From NCBI GenBank assembly GCA_946479255.1, contig CAMLFK010000210.1, positions 1 through 8,931 of the forward strand: a DNA stretch of 8,931 nucleotides, in the 5' to 3' direction. Numbering within the stretch: position 1 is the stretch's first letter; each line of letters opens with the position of its first letter. Shown here piece after piece: positions 6,037 through 8,931 of this stretch. The translations under genes were made by a program, and so were the position numbers. The notes below the pieces were generated by a model. It was not told where the DNA came from. It saw only the letters and a program-made list of their open reading frames with translations, and did not search any database. The stretch comes from an uncultured Oxalobacteraceae bacterium (GTDB lineage Bacteria > Pseudomonadota > Gammaproteobacteria > Burkholderiales > Burkholderiaceae).

Positions 6037-6633
6037 ATGGATCTGTTTGCCCATCCGGCCAGCCTGACCGATATTGCCCTGGAAGATGGCACGCTTGCCA
6101 TGCTGCCCCAGCTGCCATTGCCCATCTCTAATGAAGAGATGCTGGCGCGCCTGATCGACGAGACGAATTGGCGCGCGGAATTCATCACACTGTGGGGTAA
6201 ACGCATCGCTCAGCCGCGCCTGACCGCATGGCATGGCGACAAGCGCTACACCTATTCGGGGCTGACGCTCGATCCCCTGCCGTTCACACCCTTACAGCTG
6301 GCGATCAAGGCTGCGGTGGAGGAGCTCAGCGGCCATCGCTTCAACAGCGTGCTGCTGAACTACTACCGTGACGGCCGCGACAGCATGGGCATGCACAGCG
6401 ACGACGAAGCCGAACTGGGACCCGAGCCGGTGATCGCCTCGGTCAGCTTCGGGGCGGTGCGTACTTTCATCCTGCGCCACAAGCGCGGCAAACAGACGCT
6501 CAAACTCGATCTGCGGTCCGGAAGCCTGCTGCTCATGGCCGGTAAAACCCAGGCAAACTGGCAGCACGGCATCAACAAGTCGGCCAAAGTGCTGGGGCCA
6601 CGGGTAAACTTAACTTTCCGTAAAATTGCTTAA
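6037..6633 (+). CDS. AlkB-like Fe(II)/2-oxoglutarate-dependent dioxygenase, 198 residues
   Basis: This family removes methyl and similar adducts from DNA or RNA bases by oxidative dealkylation, using Fe(II), oxygen and 2-oxoglutarate in the cytoplasm. The full catalytic set is visible: H120 and D122 (MGMHSDDE), H177 (WQHGI), and the 2-oxoglutarate-binding R189 and R195 (PRVNLTFR). FNSVLLNYYRDGRDSMGMHSD (102-122) and SLLLMAGKTQANWQHG (163-178) are typical core segments. Its length and NSVLLNYY motif resemble the compact ALKBH2-like bacterial members more than E. coli AlkB. The ATG at 6037 has no evident ribosome binding site; no better start lies nearby. It is not next to ada or other alkylation-response genes, so induction by alkylation cannot be inferred. 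The dyad between it and the divergent gene may regulate it. Confidence 0.92.
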   Translation: MDLFAHPASLTDIALEDGTLAMLPQLPLPISNEEMLARLIDETNWRAEFITLWGKRIAQPRLTAWHGDKRYTYSGLTLDPLPFTPLQLAIKAAVEELSGHRFNSVLLNYYRDGRDSMGMHSDDEAELGPEPVIASVSFGAVRTFILRHKRGKQTLKLDLRSGSLLLMAGKTQANWQHGINKSAKVLGPRVNLTFRKIA

Positions 6634-6745
6634 GTCTCGCCTAAGTTTGGCTCATCTGTACGTATGTATTGCTGAACTTAAAGTCATTTATCTTACATCT
6701 TGATACAAGTCTTACTAAATAGGGACTGTCTTGTCGTTTTGGCGA

Positions 6746-6754
6746 TGCTATCTT
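6746..6754 (+). promoter_or_regulatory. Candidate extended -10 promoter for the outer-membrane protein gene
   Basis: TGC-TATCTT at 6746-6754 is an extended -10 element matching the hexamer at 4 of 6 positions, with no good -35 at 16-18 bases. Transcription would start near 6761, giving a 5' untranslated region of about 55 bases. The rest of the 182-base gap (6634-6815) is AT-rich and holds no other feature I can support. Confidence 0.3.
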
Positions 6755-6803
6755 GGCTACGTCGCGATTCATTGGGAATTGCGAACCAGAACGTACTAAC
6801 AAC

Positions 6804-6809
6804 AAGGAG
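6804..6809 (+). promoter_or_regulatory. Ribosome binding site deciding the start of the outer-membrane protein
   Basis: AAGGAG lies 6 bases before ATG 6816. The frame is open upstream to an ATG at 6753, but this site and the clean signal peptide that begins at 6816 show that 6816 is the start. Confidence 0.7.
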
Positions 6810-6815
6810 TTCGCT

Positions 6816-7355
6816 ATGAAGAAGCTAATCGTTGCAATGATCGCCGGCGCAGCCGCCATGAGCGCCGCCCAGGCACAGAATGCTTATGTAGGCGCCGCGG
6901 TGTCCACTTCCGACACCTCGTTCCGTGGCGCGCCAGGCGCGAGCGGCGACGACGGCCACAAAGCCTACGGCAAGATCTACGGCGGTTACGAGATCAACCC
7001 GATGTGGGCAGTAGAGGCTGGTTACACCGACCTGCGCGAGACTTCCGCCAACTCCACCTTGGGGCGCGTGACCGCTGACGGCAGCCGCACCTATGTGGCA
7101 GCAAAAGCGTCCATGCCGGTCAATCAGCAGGTGTCCCTGTACGGCAAGCTGGGCGTAGCTTATAGCAAGACCGACGTCAACTACACCACCGCCAGCTTCG
7201 ACCAGAGCGACACCGAAGCCTACGGCGCACTGGGCGCCAAGTACAAGCTGAACGAACAGGTCGCGCTGACCCTGGAATACGAGCGTTATGGCAAGAAGAA
7301 GGATTTTGGTGCCAAGGCTGACGCGATTGCTCTGGGTGCGCAGTACTCGTTCTAA
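6816..7355 (+). CDS. Small outer-membrane beta-barrel protein, 179 residues
   Basis: The N-terminus MKKLIVAMIAGAAAMSAAQA is a textbook Sec signal peptide with cleavage expected after AQA (residue 20). The mature protein alternates aromatic and small residues in amphipathic strands: NAYVGAAVS, YGKIYGGYEINPMWAVEAGYTDL, YVAAKASMPVNQQVSLYGKLGVAYS, AYGALGAKYKLNEQVALTLEYERYG, and AIALGAQYSF. It ends in Phe preceded by alternating hydrophobic residues, the C-terminal beta-signal read by the BAM machinery. Length and strand number suggest an eight-stranded OmpA-like or OmpX-like barrel; no periplasmic peptidoglycan-binding OmpA domain is present. Adhesion, membrane stability and stress roles are all known in this superfamily, and none can be chosen here. 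It is a single gene with its own promoter region and a terminator straight after it. Confidence 0.88.
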   Translation: MKKLIVAMIAGAAAMSAAQAQNAYVGAAVSTSDTSFRGAPGASGDDGHKAYGKIYGGYEINPMWAVEAGYTDLRETSANSTLGRVTADGSRTYVAAKASMPVNQQVSLYGKLGVAYSKTDVNYTTASFDQSDTEAYGALGAKYKLNEQVALTLEYERYGKKKDFGAKADAIALGAQYSF

Positions 7356-7371
7356 GAATTTCTAAGCACAC

Positions 7372-7417
7372 TGTCATTCCCGCCAAGGGGGCCGCCGAGG
7401 CCGGGAATGACATTTTT
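7372..7417 (+). terminator. Hairpin with T-run after the outer-membrane protein gene; REP-like palindrome
   Basis: TGTCATTCCCG (7372-7382) and CGGGAATGACA (7402-7412) are perfect 11-base arms around a 19-base GC-rich interior, followed by TTTTT (7413-7417). This is a strong Rho-independent terminator for the gene ending at 7355. The ATTCCC...GGGAAT pattern also resembles dispersed palindromic repeats common in proteobacterial genomes (such as neisserial dRS3). It lies 23 bases beyond the stop codon of a RAYT gene, the enzyme family tied to REP palindromes. Minus-strand reading has no T-run, so it ends transcription mainly in one direction. Confidence 0.8.
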
Positions 7418-7434
7418 ACGTCAGTGAATTTTTT

Positions 7435-7938
7435 CTAGTGCACCGGCTGGCTGGCACCAGCCGCATCCCACGGCGCGATCAAGCCCGCCGACACAAAGCG
7501 ATGCAAGGACGACCACGGCCAGTCTTCCAGGCGCCGGCAATGCCCATGCCGTAGCGGATTGGAGTGCACATAGTCGATCAGCCGGCTGTACTCGGCATCG
7601 TCCTCGATCCGATAATCCATATAGTGGCGTTCCCAGATCGTCGTGTCGGCCTTGGCCGCGCGCGCCGATTTGCTCATCGCCTTGGAAAACGCAATCTTCA
7701 CTGCCCGCCAGCGGCTGGCGCAGTCGTCGTCGCCCGGCGGCAAGGTCCAGATCGCATGCGCGTGATCGGGCAGCGCAACCCACGCATCGACATGGAAGGG
7801 CTTCCTGGTGCGGGCTTGGCGGATCGCTTCGCCAAAGGCGGAAATGTGATCGGTCAGCAGCGTGCTGCGGCGATCCAGCAGGCGCACCGTAAAAAAGAAC
7901 GTCTGTCCCGGAACCCGGTTATGGCGGTAGTCGTTCAT
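7435..7938 (-). CDS. REP-associated tyrosine transposase (RAYT), IS200-like Y1 family, 167 residues
   Basis: RAYTs are single-copy, apparently domesticated relatives of IS200/IS605 transposases that cut single-stranded REP palindromes through a tyrosine. The chain matches the family end to end: N-terminal YRHNRVPGQTFFFTVRLLDRRSTLL (4-28), DAWVALPDHAHAIWTLPPGD (51-70) with the HUH metal-binding histidines H59 and H61, and SRWRAVKIAFSKAM (75-88). IWERHYMDYRIEDDAEYSRLIDYVHSNPLRHG (101-132) follows, then EDWPWSS (138-144). Y123 in IDYVHSNP is the likely nucleophile by comparison with E. coli RayT (Y115). All catalytic residues are present and length is normal, so the gene looks intact. No Shine-Dalgarno precedes the ATG. 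A CATTCCCG palindrome lies just downstream. There is no terminal pair of REPs inside this window that would define a mobile unit. Confidence 0.9.
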   Translation of the reverse strand: MNDYRHNRVPGQTFFFTVRLLDRRSTLLTDHISAFGEAIRQARTRKPFHVDAWVALPDHAHAIWTLPPGDDDCASRWRAVKIAFSKAMSKSARAAKADTTIWERHYMDYRIEDDAEYSRLIDYVHSNPLRHGHCRRLEDWPWSSLHRFVSAGLIAPWDAAGASQPVH

Positions 7939-7968
7939 GATGCTAGTGTGCCGGTGGCAGGCTCCGTG

Positions 7969-8038
7969 GAGTTCGAATTGCTCAATATTGAGGCAGATCA
8001 GACGACCTCATCTATTGTCGAATTCTACAGAGTTCGAA
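7969..8038. repeat. Direct repeats and a palindrome upstream of the RAYT gene
   Basis: GAGTTCGAA occurs at 7969-7977 and again at 8030-8038, each containing the palindrome TTCGAA. Between them lies the perfect 12-base palindrome CTCAATATTGAG (7981-7992), and TGAGG/CCTCA (7989-7993 and 8006-8010) form a further inverted pair. This stretch is AT-richer than the flanking genes. It may be the RAYT regulatory region or the remains of an inserted element. The repeats are seen directly; no function is known. Confidence 0.35.
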
Positions 8039-8086
8039 ATTTCCACGATGCACGATTGGATGCGGGCGGCATACACTGTGCATACA

Positions 8087-8114
8087 AAAATGGCCTCCTT
8101 TCGGAGGCCATTTT
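8087..8114 (-). terminator. Intrinsic terminator of ettA (near-symmetric)
   Basis: AAAATGGCCTCC and GGAGGCCATTTT form a perfect 12-base-pair stem with a 4-base loop, 17 bases beyond the ettA stop codon. On the minus strand the stem ends in TTTTT, a strong Rho-independent terminator. The A/T ends make it nearly symmetric, so it could also stop plus-strand transcription. It insulates the RAYT gene from ettA read-through. Confidence 0.88.
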
Positions 8115-8131
8115 CTGCTGCGTCCCGCCGC

Positions 8132-8931
8132 TTACACGGTGAGCGGCTTGTAGCGGATGCGCTTCGGTTTGGCACCTTCTTCGCCGAGGCGTTTCTTTTT
8201 GTCCGCCTCATATTCCTGATAGTTACCGTCGAAGAAAGTCACCTGCGAGTTGCCTTCGAATGCCAGGATATGGGTGGCGATGCGGTCCAGGAACCAGCGA
8301 TCGTGGGAGATCACCATCACGCTGCCGGCAAATTCCAGCAGCGCATCTTCCAGCGCGCGCAGGGTTTCCACGTCCAGGTCGTTGGACGGTTCGTCCAGCA
8401 GCAGGACGTTGCCGCCCTGCAGCAGCGTTTTGGCCAGGTGCAGGCGGCCACGCTCACCACCGGACAGGTTGCCGACAATCTTTTGCTGATCCGAACCCTT
8501 GAAGTTGAAGCGGCCCAGGTAGGCGCGCGAGGGCATGTCGAAGCGGCCCACCGTCAGCATGTCGGCGCCGCCGGTGACGTCCTCGAACACCGACTTGTTG
8601 TTCTTCAGGTCGTCGCGGCTCTGGTCGACCAGGGACACGCGCGCGGTCTGGCCGATCACCACTTCTCCGCTGTCCGGCTTGTCGAGGCCGGCGATCATCT
8701 TGAACAAGGTCGACTTACCGGCGCCGTTCGGGCCGATGATGCCGACGATTGCGCCCGGCGGCACGATGAAGGACAGGTTGTCGATCAGCAGGCGATCGCC
8801 GAAGGCCTTGGACACGTTCTTGAATTCGATGACGTCGTTACCCAGGCGCTCGGCCACAGGGATGAAAATCTCCTGGGTCTCGTTGCGCTTCTGGTATTCG
8901 TGTTCCGACAGCTCGTTAAAGCGCGCCAGGC
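8132..8931 (-). CDS. ettA: Energy-dependent translational throttle protein EttA (ABC-F), C-terminal half
   Basis: EttA is a ribosome-binding ABC-F ATPase that acts in the ribosomal E site and, in E. coli, slows translation initiation when ATP/ADP is low. 266 residues are visible; roughly the first half lies beyond the window edge. The fragment begins in the region after the interdomain linker (ARFNELSEHEYQKRNETQEIFIP), then carries the complete second ABC domain: Walker A GPNGAGKST, the signature LSGGERGR, Walker B and D-loop NVLLLDEPSNDLD, and the switch His in VISHDRWFLDR. MPSRAYLGRFNFKG and the C-terminal EADKKKRLGEEGAKPKRIRYKPL tail match EttA specifically among ABC-F proteins. A GTG at 8857-8855 is internal and not the start. 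A minor point is DEPSND where most members have DEPTND. The terminator follows 17 bases downstream. Confidence 0.95.
   Translation of the reverse strand, partial: LARFNELSEHEYQKRNETQEIFIPVAERLGNDVIEFKNVSKAFGDRLLIDNLSFIVPPGAIVGIIGPNGAGKSTLFKMIAGLDKPDSGEVVIGQTARVSLVDQSRDDLKNNKSVFEDVTGGADMLTVGRFDMPSRAYLGRFNFKGSDQQKIVGNLSGGERGRLHLAKTLLQGGNVLLLDEPSNDLDVETLRALEDALLEFAGSVMVISHDRWFLDRIATHILAFEGNSQVTFFDGNYQEYEADKKKRLGEEGAKPKRIRYKPLTV

Noticed and set aside
6699..6720. TTGATA as a -35 box for the outer-membrane protein gene
   Set aside because: No -10-like hexamer lies 16-18 bases downstream; the extended -10 at 6746 is the better candidate.
6753..6815. Upstream ATG for the outer-membrane protein
   Set aside because: It would bury the signal peptide behind 21 residues; AAGGAG and the MKKLIVA signal start point to 6816.
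8048..8083. ATGCAC/GTGCAT inverted repeat with a 24-base loop next to the ettA terminator
   Set aside because: Six-base arms with so long a loop are expected by chance in this much sequence.
1..8931. CRISPR array, defence island, prophage, tRNA or rRNA
   Set aside because: No spaced direct repeats, cas, phage or toxin-antitoxin genes, and no cloverleaf or rRNA segment were found on reading both strands.

Overview
The window is high-GC bacterial chromosome that reads like a betaproteobacterium, most plausibly Oxalobacteraceae (Massilia, Duganella or Telluria type). I infer this from overall gene content, protein style and GC-rich codon use; there is no rRNA or other marker to prove it. Genes are tightly packed, no stretch over 300 bases lacks a gene, and I see no CRISPR array, tRNA, rRNA, phage or integron.

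Layout. The left edge holds most of a hypoxanthine-guanine phosphoribosyltransferase gene (hpt) on the minus strand. It is divergent from a five-gene plus-strand block (671-4881): an M24B Xaa-Pro aminopeptidase, an 86-residue protein of unknown function, an MgtC/SapB-family membrane protein, a DUF924 protein and a Rossmann-fold/DUF2520 protein. Neighbours overlap by 1 or 14 bases or sit 24 bases apart, so this is very likely one operon with translational coupling. A 155-base gap leads to an unrecognised 120-residue protein (5037-5399). It converges on a minus-strand gene for a small exported molybdopterin-binding-fold protein that lacks the usual cysteine ligand. That gene is divergent from an AlkB-type 2-oxoglutarate dioxygenase gene across a 51-base spacer that contains a symmetric 33-base dyad.

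An AT-richer regulatory region then precedes a small outer-membrane beta-barrel gene (6816-7355), which ends at a strong hairpin plus T-run. Next comes a REP-associated tyrosine transposase (RAYT) on the minus strand. After a 193-base, AT-richer, repeat-bearing spacer, the window ends in the C-terminal half of ettA (minus strand), which has a near-perfect intrinsic terminator.

How the genes fit together. Most are housekeeping functions: purine salvage (hpt), proline-peptide turnover (M24B), alkylation repair (AlkB) and translation control (EttA). The five-gene block mixes one known enzyme with poorly understood conserved families, so a shared function cannot be read from it. I found no convincing new multi-gene system. 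The best leads are the CATTCCCG hairpin beside the RAYT gene, the dyad between the molybdopterin-fold and alkB genes, the Lys-Arg Tat-like signal on the cysteine-lacking molybdopterin-fold protein, and the two small unknown proteins.
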